Counted from the first letter of the stretch, positions 8,095-17,042 are shown. The stretch is DNA of 64,000 nucleotides from Rhizobium esperanzae (GCF_014197615.1 NZ_JACIFY010000003.1:310001-374000), one strand, 5' to 3'. Notes: generated from the sequence alone by a model not told the origin. Numbers and translations: made by a program.

Positions 8095-9000
8095 ATGCAA
8101 ACATCAGAAAATCTTCTCATGAGTAATCCCATCAGCCTCTATTCCATGCCCGGAACGGCTTCTTTCGATCTGGCTCCGGCTGCCGGCGGCGAGCCCTATC
8201 GCATATTCCTTTCCATTCCATCGGAGAAACCGCCGGCGGAAGGATGGCCGCTTCTGGTGATGACCGACGGCAATGCCACGTTCCCCTTCGCGGCCGCCAG
8301 CTTGGTCACGCAGGCGCCTTATCCCACGGGGACGAATGTCGGCTGGGGGGTGATCGCGGCGATCGGCTACCCGTGCGACGAACCCTATGATCCGCTCCGC
8401 CGGTCCTGGGACCTGGGGCCGCCGCCGGCCAAATCCTATCCGCCCTTCGTGGAGGGCGGTCCCCCGGTTGTCATCGGAGGGACCGGTAAACTGGTGGATT
8501 TCATCGAGAACGAATTGATACCGAAGATTGCCGAGATGGTGATGCTGGATCCGCTGCGCCGATCGCTTTTCGGGCATTCCTTCGGCGGCCTCTTTACTCT
8601 CTACGCCCTGTTCGAGCGTCCGGGTCTGTTTGCCAATTGGATTGCGGCCAGCCCAACCATTTATTGGGAGAACAGCGAAATCCTCAACAATGAGGCGCAA
8701 CGTCAACGCATCCCGGGAAATGCGGCTTTCCTGCATTTGTCCGCTGGAGAATACGAAGGCGATGAGTTGGCCCCCTTTCAGTATCGGAACGAGGATGCCG
8801 CCATACGCCTGGAGAAAAGGAAGACGGAACGGACCATCCTTCTGGCGCAGGAGATGGCGGAGCGGCTCAAGAGCACCGCTGACGGATTGCATGCCGAATT
8901 CGAGCTTTATGCCGGCCAGACCCACATGTCCGTTCTCGCGGCCGCCGTGAACCGTGCGGTCAGCATCGCGTTTGCCGTCGGGACATCGACCGACAGTTGA
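8095..9000 (+). CDS. Alpha/beta-hydrolase, IroE/Fes-like esterase
   Basis: The 301-residue protein has the nucleophile elbow GHSFGG with Ser162 and a probable catalytic His in the C-terminal QTHMSV segment, which places it among putative siderophore-esterase-type (IroE/Fes) hydrolases. No clear signal peptide is seen. ATG 8095 is used; an in-frame ATG at 8119 is an equally possible start. It closes the envelope cluster, and no siderophore genes are nearby. The context suggests an esterase or amidase acting on the same unknown metabolite as the upstream ligase, which is inference only. Confidence 0.78.
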   Translation: MQTSENLLMSNPISLYSMPGTASFDLAPAAGGEPYRIFLSIPSEKPPAEGWPLLVMTDGNATFPFAAASLVTQAPYPTGTNVGWGVIAAIGYPCDEPYDPLRRSWDLGPPPAKSYPPFVEGGPPVVIGGTGKLVDFIENELIPKIAEMVMLDPLRRSLFGHSFGGLFTLYALFERPGLFANWIAASPTIYWENSEILNNEAQRQRIPGNAAFLHLSAGEYEGDELAPFQYRNEDAAIRLEKRKTERTILLAQEMAERLKSTADGLHAEFELYAGQTHMSVLAAAVNRAVSIAFAVGTSTDS

Positions 9001-9067
9001 GGCTCTCTCAGGGGTTTCTTCGCTGATCTATTTTCTGGCCAGCGCCACCGGTCTTCGGTCCCGGCGT

Positions 9068-10177
9068 CTATGGCGAGCTATTCAATCTATCGGGGATCTG
9101 CCGCGCCTCTGCCCGCGGGGCAGCGACGGAATGGCGCTTGACCAGCGAACATTCGAGCTTGGCAATCGGATAGCGCTTGCCGGGCATGCTTTCCGGGTTG
9201 AGATGTTCGATCGCCCATTGGCCCATGGCAAGATGCGGAAGGACCGAAGTCGTCAGCGGCGGGACGAGATGCCGCGAAATTTCTTCGTCGTCATAGCCCA
9301 CCACCGACATATCCTGGGGAATGCGAAGCCCTGCATCCTTGAGCGCTTCATAGCAGCCGATGGCCGTGCGGTCGTTCTGGCAGAAGATCGCGGTCGGCGG
9401 CTCTTGCAGAGCAAGCAGTTTCCTCGTGGCGGCATAGCCGGCACCGGCCGACCAGTCGCCTTCAATGACCAATTCCTGATCGAAGGGGATATCGGCGGTC
9501 GCCAGCGCGCGGCGATATCCCGTCAGCCGGTCCTGCGCAGCCTGCATCCAGATTTCGCCGGTGATCGTCGCGATGCGATGATGTCCGTGCATGATCAGAT
9601 GCCGGGTGGAGCTCTGCCCTCCCGCGATCTCGCTCGGCACCACGGCGGGGAAAGCATGGTCGGCCGTATAACAATTCAGCAGCACCGTCGGGATGTTGAG
9701 CTTGCCGACATAGGCAGGAAGCTCCACCTGGCGGGTGTAGATGGTCATATAGATCAGCGCCGATATGCCTCCGCTCGTCAACGCCTTGATGGCTTTCGGC
9801 TCCATGACGGGATCGCTGAGCGTCTGGGCTACCAGAAGCACATTGCCGGCGCCCCAGGAGGCTTGCCGCGCGCCTTCGATCGCAACGATCGCCTCCGGGC
9901 TGGTGGCGAGTTGATCCACGGCGAAACCGATCACATTGTCCAGCCCGGAATAGGAGGTCTTCGTCGTATAGGTCGCCCCGGTATAGCCGAGCGCGCGCGC
10001 CGCCTCCAATACCCGGTCGCGGGTCTGCGGTGAAATACGGGTGCCGGGCGTGTCGTTGAGAACGAAGGAGACGGCCGCCTGCGAGCAGCCAGCCGCCGCG
10101 GCGATATCCATCATCGTCACGCGCGCAGGCTTGTCCACGGCAGGCTTGTTCCTCTTCTGGGTCTTGGGTTTTTGCAT
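9068..10177 (-). CDS. LacI-family transcriptional regulator
   Basis: The 369-residue protein has an N-terminal LacI helix-turn-helix (about 21-46, TMMDIAAAAGCSQAAVSF) after a basic extension. A periplasmic-binding-protein-like sugar sensor domain follows, including GQSSTRHLIMHGHHRIA and DMSVVGYDDEE. It is divergent from a ribose-type ABC importer, so it is probably the local repressor and senses the imported sugar or a derivative. Inverted repeats in the shared promoter region (10270-10286 and 10304-10317) are the likely binding sites. Confidence 0.9.
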   Translation of the reverse strand: MQKPKTQKRNKPAVDKPARVTMMDIAAAAGCSQAAVSFVLNDTPGTRISPQTRDRVLEAARALGYTGATYTTKTSYSGLDNVIGFAVDQLATSPEAIVAIEGARQASWGAGNVLLVAQTLSDPVMEPKAIKALTSGGISALIYMTIYTRQVELPAYVGKLNIPTVLLNCYTADHAFPAVVPSEIAGGQSSTRHLIMHGHHRIATITGEIWMQAAQDRLTGYRRALATADIPFDQELVIEGDWSAGAGYAATRKLLALQEPPTAIFCQNDRTAIGCYEALKDAGLRIPQDMSVVGYDDEEISRHLVPPLTTSVLPHLAMGQWAIEHLNPESMPGKRYPIAKLECSLVKRHSVAAPRAEARQIPDRLNSSP

Positions 10178-10269
10178 TCGTGGAAAATTGCCTCTGCTGG
10201 CGATAATGGGGCAGGACGCTCGATCGTCCGTGCTGGCTAATTAATATTAGCATCTATCTGAAAGCGCTG

Positions 10270-10286
10270 GCAATTGCATCAATTGC
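10270..10286. promoter_or_regulatory. Perfect palindrome, probable operator of the local LacI regulator
   Basis: GCAATTG-CAT-CAATTGC is a 17-bp perfect inverted repeat in the 346-bp gap between the LacI gene and the sugar importer. Its half sites differ from the GAAAACGTTTAC-type sites elsewhere in the window, consistent with a separate regulator. Confidence 0.55.
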
Positions 10287-10303
10287 TGCAACGCCGGCAG
10301 TTG

Positions 10304-10317
10304 CTGGCCATTGCCAG
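10304..10317. promoter_or_regulatory. Second inverted repeat in the LacI/importer promoter region
   Basis: CTGGC-CATT-GCCAG, with 5-bp perfect arms, lies 17 bp downstream of the first palindrome. It may be a second operator or part of one. The rest of the gap holds an AT-rich stretch near 10350-10392 suited to promoters and a GC-rich leader with a small hairpin at 10432-10448. Confidence 0.4.
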
Positions 10318-10523
10318 TATAAAACTGCATGCTGGTCCGTGCGCGGTGAAATGTTTTGATCTGAATTGATAATACTATTTACTAATTAAAATTCTTCTAT
10401 ACCGTCACGGAGCGATCGGAACCAATGCCACCCGTCGCTTCGCGACGGCCCTGGGAGGGGGCGTGCATCCGACCGGCCGTAAAACGGAAACGGGCCCCTC
10501 TGCGGCCCCTCGGGAGGTGTATT

Positions 10524-11486
10524 ATGAGACAGCTGAAACGCAATGCAGCCCTGTTCTTTGCCGGGCTGATGCTGAGCGCGGCGCCGGCTGCGGTATCGCA
10601 TGCCGCCGACAAGCCGACCCTTGCCTTCGTCGTCAACGGAGCGTCCGACTTCTGGAAAGCCGCGGAGGCGGGCGTCAAGAAGGCGCAGAGCGAGATGCCG
10701 GACTACCAGATGGAACTTAAATACCCTGAGCAGGCGGCTGTCGCCATACAGCAGCGTCTCATGGAAGATCTCGTCAGCGCCGGCGTCAAGGGGATCATGG
10801 TCTCCGCGGTCGATCCCAAGACCCAGACGGACGGCCTGAATAAGATCGGTTCGCAGACGGCACTCTTCACCACCGACAGCGACGCACCGAAGACCAACCG
10901 CGTCGCCTATATCGGCTCGTCCAATATCGACGCCGGCATGCAGGCCGCCGAAATCGCCAAGAAGGCGATGCCGGACGGCGGCAAGTGCATCGGCTTCGTT
11001 GGCCTGCTCGGCGCCGACAATGCCAAAGAACGCATCCAGGGCATGAAGGACGGCCTCAAGGGCACGAAGATCGAGCTGACGGATGTACGCGGCGACGATA
11101 TCGACCAGACGCGCGCAAAGAAGAACGTCGAGGACGCGCTGGTCGCCAGCCCCGACGTCACCTGCATGGTCGGTTTCTATTCCTATAATACGCCGCGCAT
11201 CTATGAGGCGCTGCGCGACGCCGGCAAACTCGGCCAGATCACCGTCGTCGGCTTCGACGACGATCCGATCACGCTCGGCGGCGTCAAGGAGGGCACGGTC
11301 GCAGCGACCGTCGTGCAGCAGCCGTTCGAATGGGCCTATCAGGGCATGAAGCTGATGGCCGCCTATCTCAAGGGCGACAAGTCAGGGGTTCCCAGCAACG
11401 GCTTGATCATCATCCCGACGGTGATCATCGGCAAGGATGACGTTGACAAATATGCCGCCAATCTGAAGGCCATGTCCGGAAAATAA
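10524..11486 (+). CDS. Ribose-type sugar ABC transporter substrate-binding protein
   Basis: The 320-residue precursor has a Sec signal peptide (basic start, hydrophobic core, cleavage near residue 26-27 after VSHA). Its mature part matches RbsB-like periplasmic sugar-binding proteins, including the closing ITVVGFDDDPITLGG segment. ATG 10524 has an excellent ribosome site (GGGAGGTG); a longer frame from 10425 lacks one and would bury the signal peptide. It is the first gene of an importer with an ATPase and a permease downstream and is probably repressed by the divergent LacI protein. The sugar is not identifiable. Confidence 0.92.
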   Translation: MRQLKRNAALFFAGLMLSAAPAAVSHAADKPTLAFVVNGASDFWKAAEAGVKKAQSEMPDYQMELKYPEQAAVAIQQRLMEDLVSAGVKGIMVSAVDPKTQTDGLNKIGSQTALFTTDSDAPKTNRVAYIGSSNIDAGMQAAEIAKKAMPDGGKCIGFVGLLGADNAKERIQGMKDGLKGTKIELTDVRGDDIDQTRAKKNVEDALVASPDVTCMVGFYSYNTPRIYEALRDAGKLGQITVVGFDDDPITLGGVKEGTVAATVVQQPFEWAYQGMKLMAAYLKGDKSGVPSNGLIIIPTVIIGKDDVDKYAANLKAMSGK

Positions 11487-11492
11487 TCCTCC

Positions 11493-11523
11493 TTCGCGGC
11501 GGCGGCGCTGCCGCTGCCGCGAA
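11493..11523 (+). terminator. Hairpin after sugar binding-protein gene
   Basis: A 14-bp stem with one mismatch (arms 11493-11506 and 11510-11523, 3-nt loop) lies 6 bp after the binding-protein stop. There is no T-run, so it is more likely a partial terminator or 3'-end stabiliser before the ATPase gene. Confidence 0.6.
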
Positions 11524-11532
11524 AGACGCCCC

Positions 11533-13107
11533 ATGCCGACCAGAATCAGCAGCCATGGACAGGCGATGAACCATAGCTCCGACATCCCGTCACCGGACGC
11601 GCCTGCAACGCCGTTCCTTTCGCTTTCCGGTGTTGGCAAGACCTATCCGGGCGTCGTTGCGCTCGAGGGCCTATCGATCGACATCATGCCGGGAGAGGTC
11701 ATCGGCCTCGTCGGCGAGAACGGGGCTGGAAAATCGACGCTGATGAAGATTCTCGGCGGCGTCATCGCACCCGACCGCGGCACCATCCTGCTCGACGGTG
11801 CAGAACTTCGTTTTCTCACCGTCGAATCGAGCATCTCATCCGGTATCGCCTTCGTGCACCAGGAGCTCAATCTCTTTGAAAACCTCGACGTTGCCGCCAA
11901 TATCTTCCTGGGTCGCGAACCGCTGAAGGCGGGACCTTTCAAGCTCGTCGATCGCGATCGGCTGCGAGACATGGTGAAGCCGCTCCTGAAGCGGGTAGGG
12001 GCTCATTTTTCCGCCGACACACCCGTGGCGTCGCTTTCGCTGGCCGAGCAGCAGATGGTCGAAATCGCCAAGGCGCTATCCATCAACGCCAGGCTCGTCA
12101 TCTTCGATGAACCGACGTCCAGCCTGCCGTTGGCCGAAACCGAGCGGCTTCTGAGCATTATCAAATCGCTGAAAGCGGATGGCATCAGCGTCATCTTCAT
12201 CTCGCATCGCCTCCACGAGGTCGAGCGCGTAGCAGACCGGGTCGTGGTCCTGCGCGACGGCACGCTTGCGGGCACGCTCGCCAAGGAAGACATCGGCCAC
12301 GACCAGATGGTCAAGCTGATGATCGGCCGGGTGCTTGCGGCCCGGACCGCAAAGCCGCAGCGCTCGCCCGGCCCGGTTGCGCTGCAGGCAAGCGGCGTGC
12401 GCACCGAGGCCTATCCCGGCCGCCCCGTCGATCTGGAAATCCGCTATGGAGAAATCATGGGGCTTGCAGGTCTCGTGGGGTCGGGCCGCACCGAGCTTGC
12501 AAGGGTCTTCTTCGGCATCGACCGGAGCTACGGCGGAGAAATTCTGCAGGACGGGCGGCAGATCACGGTCAATTCCGCGCGGGACGCCGTTGCTCGCGGC
12601 ATTTTCCTGGTGCCGGAGGATCGCAAGCGTAACGGCATTCTTCTCGATTTGCCGATCGCCCAGAACATAAGCCTTGCCGATCTCCGCAAGCTTTCTCGCC
12701 GCTTCATGCTTTCTGCCGAGCGGGAGACGGCGGCGGCCGAAAAGCAGCGCCTTCGCCTCGGCATCAAGGCGCCCTCCGTTTCGACGCGAACTGGCACCCT
12801 GTCCGGTGGCAATCAGCAAAAGGTGGTGCTGGCCAAATGGTTGTCGATGAGCCCGAAGGTGATGATCTTCGACGAACCGACGCGCGGCATCGATATCGGC
12901 GCGAAGAACGAGATCTACGGCCTGATGCGAGCCCTTGCCGATGCCGGGGTCGCGATCCTGATGATTTCAAGCGACATGGAAGAGGTGATCGGCGTTTCCG
13001 ACCGCATCGCCGTCATGCATGAGGGTCAGATCGCCGGCATATTGGAAGAGGACGAATTCAGTCAGGAAAGTGTCCTTTTGCTTGCTGTCGGCAAAAGGGT
13101 AAAATAG
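11533..13107 (+). CDS. Sugar ABC transporter ATP-binding protein, two-domain (RbsA/MglA type)
   Basis: The 524-residue protein carries two fused ABC domains. The first has Walker A GENGAGKST (61-69) and the degenerate signature SLAEQQ usual for this family. The second has a degenerate P-loop (GLVGSGRTE) but an intact signature SGGNQQK and Walker B. It energises uptake of a pentose, hexose or related sugar. ATG 11533 lacks an obvious ribosome site, and ATG 11566 is a plausible alternative giving an N-terminus 11 residues shorter. The permease gene follows 40 bp later. Confidence 0.92.
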   Translation: MPTRISSHGQAMNHSSDIPSPDAPATPFLSLSGVGKTYPGVVALEGLSIDIMPGEVIGLVGENGAGKSTLMKILGGVIAPDRGTILLDGAELRFLTVESSISSGIAFVHQELNLFENLDVAANIFLGREPLKAGPFKLVDRDRLRDMVKPLLKRVGAHFSADTPVASLSLAEQQMVEIAKALSINARLVIFDEPTSSLPLAETERLLSIIKSLKADGISVIFISHRLHEVERVADRVVVLRDGTLAGTLAKEDIGHDQMVKLMIGRVLAARTAKPQRSPGPVALQASGVRTEAYPGRPVDLEIRYGEIMGLAGLVGSGRTELARVFFGIDRSYGGEILQDGRQITVNSARDAVARGIFLVPEDRKRNGILLDLPIAQNISLADLRKLSRRFMLSAERETAAAEKQRLRLGIKAPSVSTRTGTLSGGNQQKVVLAKWLSMSPKVMIFDEPTRGIDIGAKNEIYGLMRALADAGVAILMISSDMEEVIGVSDRIAVMHEGQIAGILEEDEFSQESVLLLAVGKRVK

Positions 13108-13147
13108 CGGCTGCGTCGATAATCAAATATCGGGGAATGAATCTCGA

Positions 13148-14173
13148 ATGGTCAAGAAAGATCTCGGACTGCTGCTTTTGATCGTCGTCGTCGGCATCGT
13201 CGTCGCCATCATCAATCCGCGCTTCCTGCTGCCGATCAACCTGGCCAATACCGCCAACCTGATCGGCCTGTTCGGCATTCTGTCGATCGGCCAGGCCTTT
13301 GTCATCATTACAGGCGGTATCGAGCTTTCCGTCGGCTCGCTCGTCGCACTTCTCGGCGTGCTGTTCGTCGATTTTATCGCGGTGCAGGATATGTCGTGGA
13401 TGCTGGCGCTGCCGCTCATTCTGGCACTTGGCGCTGTTATCGGTGCCGTGCACGGCTGGCTGATCACCCGGCTCAACCTGCAGCCCTTCGTCGTCACCCT
13501 TTGCGGCCTCCTGATTTATCGCGGGGCGGCACGCTTCTATACAGCCGACGGGACGGCGGGTTTTGCGTTCGGCCAAAATTTCCCTGACCTCGAATTCCTG
13601 ACAGCCGGACGGTTCTACGGCGTTCCCAACACCTTCATCGCGCTTGTCATCATCGCCGTGGTCATGTGGATCATGCTGCATCGCTCGGTCTTCGGGCGTT
13701 ATCTCTATGCAATCGGGAAGAACGAGGAGGCGGCCCGCTATTCCGGTATCCGCACCGGCCGCATGATCATGTCGGCCTATGTCATCTGCGGGCTGCTGAC
13801 GGCGCTTTCGGCGATTTATTTCGCCATGTATACGCGCTCGATCTCACCGGCGAGCCATGGCCAGTTCTACGAACTCTATGCGATTGCCGCCGCCGTCCTC
13901 GGCGGTTTTTCGCTCCGCGGCGGCGAGGGATCGATCATCGGCGTCGTGTTGGGCACGGTTCTGCTGCAGGAGTTGCAGAATCTGGTGAATCTGCTTGGCA
14001 TCCCATCATCGTTGAATTTCGCCGTTATGGGCGGCGTGATCCTCATCGGCGTCCTGATCGACCAGCAATGGCACGCGATCCGCGCAAAACGCCGCCTCGT
14101 CTCCGCCGCCCGGCACACCGAGGCCCGCCTTCCGAGTGATGGCAGCGTGCCCGTGGTTGCCAGTCAGGATTAG
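13148..14173 (+). CDS. Sugar ABC transporter permease (RbsC type)
   Basis: The 341-residue protein has about eight to ten hydrophobic segments and the BPD_transp_2 family features: GIELSVGSLVAL after the second or third helix, the cytoplasmic YAIGKNEEAARYSGI loop, and AVLGGFSLRGGEGSI near the C-terminus. It forms the channel for the preceding sugar importer. It ends the operon; the sequence becomes a decayed, non-coding mosaic after 14173. Confidence 0.92.
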   Translation: MVKKDLGLLLLIVVVGIVVAIINPRFLLPINLANTANLIGLFGILSIGQAFVIITGGIELSVGSLVALLGVLFVDFIAVQDMSWMLALPLILALGAVIGAVHGWLITRLNLQPFVVTLCGLLIYRGAARFYTADGTAGFAFGQNFPDLEFLTAGRFYGVPNTFIALVIIAVVMWIMLHRSVFGRYLYAIGKNEEAARYSGIRTGRMIMSAYVICGLLTALSAIYFAMYTRSISPASHGQFYELYAIAAAVLGGFSLRGGEGSIIGVVLGTVLLQELQNLVNLLGIPSSLNFAVMGGVILIGVLIDQQWHAIRAKRRLVSAARHTEARLPSDGSVPVVASQD

Positions 14174-14238
14174 GTATTCCAAGAGCAGGACCTCTGCATC
14201 TCGGGCATTGTCTGCTGGCATGTCGCACTTGGAAATAG

Positions 14239-14257
14239 AATGTACCCCCGCTACATT
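14239..14257. repeat. Inverted repeat beside pseudogene
   Basis: AATGTA-N7-TACATT is a perfect 6-bp inverted repeat with a C-rich spacer, about 60-65 bp after the permease stop and before the decayed aspartase fragment. It could be a regulator site or the end of a lost insertion element. No transposase is seen next to it. Confidence 0.35.
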
Positions 14258-14319
14258 TTTGTGGCGCATAATGCGATTTATGGAACCTGATGATCTCTAT
14301 GCCAGGAAAAGAAGGAGAG

Positions 14320-14545
14320 CAGCAGAAACGCTACGGGGCATCACAGCGAACGAGGAACAGTGCAGACGGAACCTGGAAGCCGGGACCGCGCTTGCGACCG
14401 CCTTGGTTTCCCTCTTCGGCTGCGGCACTCGCCAAGAAGGTCCTCGAAACGGGACTGACCATTGCGAGAACTTCTCGAAGCGGAGCAGTCGCTTTCAGCG
14501 GAGCTCATCGACCAAGCCCTAGATTCCAAGGCTTCGGCTGGCGGC
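14320..14545 (+). pseudogene. Aspartase/fumarase-family C-terminal remnant, frameshifted
   Basis: Three successive reading frames give RGITANEEQCRRNLEAGTA, then ALAKKVLETGLTI, then LRELLEAEQSLSAELIDQ. Laid end to end they align with the last 75 or so residues of aspartate ammonia-lyase, including the intact copy at 43624-45072 (which reads GIVANEERCRQNLEAGTA and MREVLEADHTLSPELID). At least two frameshifts separate the blocks and the N-terminal five-sixths of the gene is absent. DNA similarity to the intact gene is only moderate, so it is a remnant of a different homologue and not a recent duplication. Confidence 0.75.
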
Positions 14546-14789
14546 GGAGACTTACTATCTCGATGTTCCAATTCAAGGACAAATTGGCGAGCATGGCAGT
14601 TCTGTTTCAAGCCAGTTGGCCCGAGACGATATCGCAGCTAGCGCGACGGTCGAGCCAAAGTACCTTAGAGGCTAGGCGTTCAGCGGCACTTGAATGAGCA
14701 CTCACCGAACTGGTAGCTTCTTTGCACCTGCAGGGCTTTCAAGGTGATTGCGTCTGGTTCATACAGGTTCGCCGGTTTAGGAGTTGATA

Positions 14790-16085
14790 ATGGGGAAAAC
14801 AGCCGTGACTCTAAATTGCGCAGAAGAGGCAGTTTCGGCGACCACGTCCGCTTCCAAACAAGAAGTCTCCTGCTCAGCTTCTTGTAATCCGGAGAGTGCC
14901 GACTTCAACTCCGAGCTTCACGCTCGGCCGTCGATTTATTTCGACGGTCCGGCGATCGTCGAACACGTTGCTTTCACGCCTGCGGATGGAGCGATCAAGG
15001 AGTTCCACGATACCGTTGAAGTCGATGGTAAGATTTCAGTCAGGCTCGAACGGCATACTGAATTCGTGACGGTCACTCGCCTACGGAAGTTGGACTCAGA
15101 CCCCGAGTGTTGGCCGGCATCCGATCTCACGGAAGGTAATTTTGCGCGGCTCGCGGGATTGAATTCTCCTCGGCTTGTTTGCCACGTTAGTATCCTTGTC
15201 CTCGGGAACGCTCCTGACGAGCTGGGATCGGTTTTGAAAACCTTCGATCTCGGGGATACCGCGGCGTCCTCGATTGGTGGGGGCGCGGCGCAGGTATGCT
15301 CCGATTTTCGCGTGCGAGAAGACCATTCAAGCAGGATCATCCTGTTCAACAAGGACTTGAATGCACATCGCCTGGGGCGCATGGTGCGTCGCATTTTTGA
15401 GATTGAAACCTACAGATCAATGGCGCTGCTCGCATTGCCGGAGGCGCGACGCCTGGCGCCGCTTCTCAGCGGATATGATGCGCAGCTCGTTCAGCTGACC
15501 AACCGCAACCTGAGTACTCCCACACATCAACACAAGCAGCTGCTCGACGAGATCACGGTTCTTTCGTCGCATATCATCTCGGCCACTGCTGAAACTAGAA
15601 ACCGGTTTGGGGCAACCGCTGCCTACGCCAAAATCGTTGAAGAGAGGATAGCACTTCTGCGGGAAACGCATGTCCCTGGTTTCCAACGTTTCGGCACTTT
15701 CGTCGAGCGCCGGTTCAAGCCGGCGGTTCGGACTTGCGAGGCCACCGTCTTGCGGCTCGAGCATCTGTCAAGAGCGACGATGCACCTGCTCGACCTCCTG
15801 CAGACCCGAATTCAGGTCGAGATTGAGTTCCAGAATGCTACACAGATTCAGGCAATGGCTGATAGAGCCGCGACGCAGGTCAAGATCCAGCGCGCGGTCG
15901 AAGGCTTTTCGATCATCGCGATCAGCTACTATCTCATGAGTCTGCTGAAACTGGTATACGAGACAGCAGACCACGCCGGGTTTCATTTCGATCCCATGAT
16001 CATGCTTGTCGCCATTCCAGTGGTTGTGGGAACTGTTGCGATCACCATTCTGCGCGTCAAACATGCTCTAAAGGCAGAGCCCTAG
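14790..16085 (+). CDS. DUF3422 family membrane-anchored protein
   Basis: The 431-residue protein matches DUF3422 in layout. It has an N-terminal ELHARP motif near residue 43, a central FRVREDHSSRI and IFEIETYRSMALLALPEA region, a long helical, probably coiled-coil segment (about 225-365), then two C-terminal hydrophobic segments (about 372-390 and 405-423) that would anchor it in the membrane. Function is unknown. ATG 14790 follows an AGGAG element by 6 bp and is preferred over an in-frame TTG at 14784. It is a single-gene unit with a decayed region upstream. Confidence 0.82.
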   Translation: MGKTAVTLNCAEEAVSATTSASKQEVSCSASCNPESADFNSELHARPSIYFDGPAIVEHVAFTPADGAIKEFHDTVEVDGKISVRLERHTEFVTVTRLRKLDSDPECWPASDLTEGNFARLAGLNSPRLVCHVSILVLGNAPDELGSVLKTFDLGDTAASSIGGGAAQVCSDFRVREDHSSRIILFNKDLNAHRLGRMVRRIFEIETYRSMALLALPEARRLAPLLSGYDAQLVQLTNRNLSTPTHQHKQLLDEITVLSSHIISATAETRNRFGATAAYAKIVEERIALLRETHVPGFQRFGTFVERRFKPAVRTCEATVLRLEHLSRATMHLLDLLQTRIQVEIEFQNATQIQAMADRAATQVKIQRAVEGFSIIAISYYLMSLLKLVYETADHAGFHFDPMIMLVAIPVVVGTVAITILRVKHALKAEP

Positions 16086-16411
16086 AGGTAGAAACCGCAA
16101 GCTGAGCGACAAGTCCGCTTAGGGCAGGTGCCAACGAGCACGTATGTTTGAATAAAGGCGGGAATTGTTGCACGGCTCTATCGCGGCTCGCCGCAACCGA
16201 CCGGCAGTTCTCACCAGCTTCGATTGCACGACCGGGGCCGCAAATCTGTATCTCAGAATATCGCGTCACCGCATCTTCAGTCTCTCCGCTGGCATCGCGT
16301 TCCTTCCTCTCAGGGAACTAAAATGAGGAACGTCTCACCTGCAGGACACCCCGACAAGCGGCCGACCCCCGACGCCTTCGGAGTTCGGGCCGATGATACC
16401 CACGCTTTCTA
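16086..16411. other. Gap without recognisable gene
   Basis: The 326 bp between the convergent DUF3422 and GlcG/HbpS genes give no reading frame with family-like sequence on either strand. No strong terminator or repeat was found. Confidence 0.5.
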
Positions 16412-16843
16412 TCATTCACCAGCGTCGGCTGTAAGACCAGAAGATCTGACGCCTTCGATTGCGACGACCTCGTCATTGTCGGCAGTGTCACCAGTGACGC
16501 CGACCGCTCCGATAATCGCACCGCTGTCATCCCGCACAAGAACTCCACCGGGAAGGGGGATGAACTGACCGACGGCAGCGACCAGCCCAGCAACATAGTA
16601 CGGTCGCTCGACGGCGGATTGGGACAAAGCGCGCGTACCAATGTTAACGGATATCGCAGCGTTTGCTTTTCCAATAGCTATATTTGAGTGACCTGTCCCT
16701 GCCCCGTCTTCACAGGCGAGCGCCCGAACAGATCCACGATTGTCGAGCACCGCGACTGCCATCGGCTTCATGTTTCGCGCCCTAGACGCTTTCAACACCT
16801 CAGCCACCAACGCTTGGCCTACTTCCAGATTCACCACAGTCAT
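16412..16843 (-). CDS. GlcG/HbpS (DUF336) family protein
   Basis: The 143-residue protein has the GlcG/HbpS fold pattern: an N-terminal helix, a KPMAVAVLDNRGSVRA strand pair, an IAIGKANAAI helix, then GQFIPLPGGVLVRD and IIGAVGVTGD, the glycine-rich core conserved in the family. HbpS binds haem and GlcG sits in glycolate operons, but neither function is proven for this copy. AAAGAGG lies 10 bp before ATG 16843. It is divergent from a chemoreceptor gene and two LacI-type operator sequences lie between them. A second family member is at 58321-58740. Confidence 0.85.
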   Translation of the reverse strand: MTVVNLEVGQALVAEVLKASRARNMKPMAVAVLDNRGSVRALACEDGAGTGHSNIAIGKANAAISVNIGTRALSQSAVERPYYVAGLVAAVGQFIPLPGGVLVRDDSGAIIGAVGVTGDTADNDEVVAIEGVRSSGLTADAGE

Positions 16844-16866
16844 ACGAGCTCAACCTCTTTTAATGT

Positions 16867-16878
16867 GTAAACGTTTTT
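16867..16878. promoter_or_regulatory. LacI-type operator (GTAAACGTTTTT)
   Basis: It matches the window-wide AAACGTTT core found at eight other intergenic positions and lies 24 bp upstream of the GlcG/HbpS start, where binding would block transcription. Confidence 0.55.
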
Positions 16879-16964
16879 ATTTGGTTCCGCGCGACGAATC
16901 GCTACTAGTCGCCTTCAACTCCGTTTTGGATAGGCAATTTCAAAAAAACGCGCACCATATACCG

Positions 16965-16976
16965 GTAAACGTTTAC
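16965..16976. promoter_or_regulatory. LacI-type operator (GTAAACGTTTAC)
   Basis: This perfect 12-bp palindrome is the most symmetric member of the nine-site set. It lies 67 bp upstream of the chemoreceptor start in a 199-bp divergent promoter region. Confidence 0.65.
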
Positions 16977-17042
16977 TTGTTTTTTATCTGATTTTTGTAG
17001 CTTACGCCAGCATCGACCTCTCGATGTCCAGGGGAGCGAAAT

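Noticed and set aside
6835..8100. 421-codon minus-strand open frame
   Set aside because: It mirrors the glutathionylspermidine-synthase-like gene on the plus strand; high GC content produces open antisense frames.
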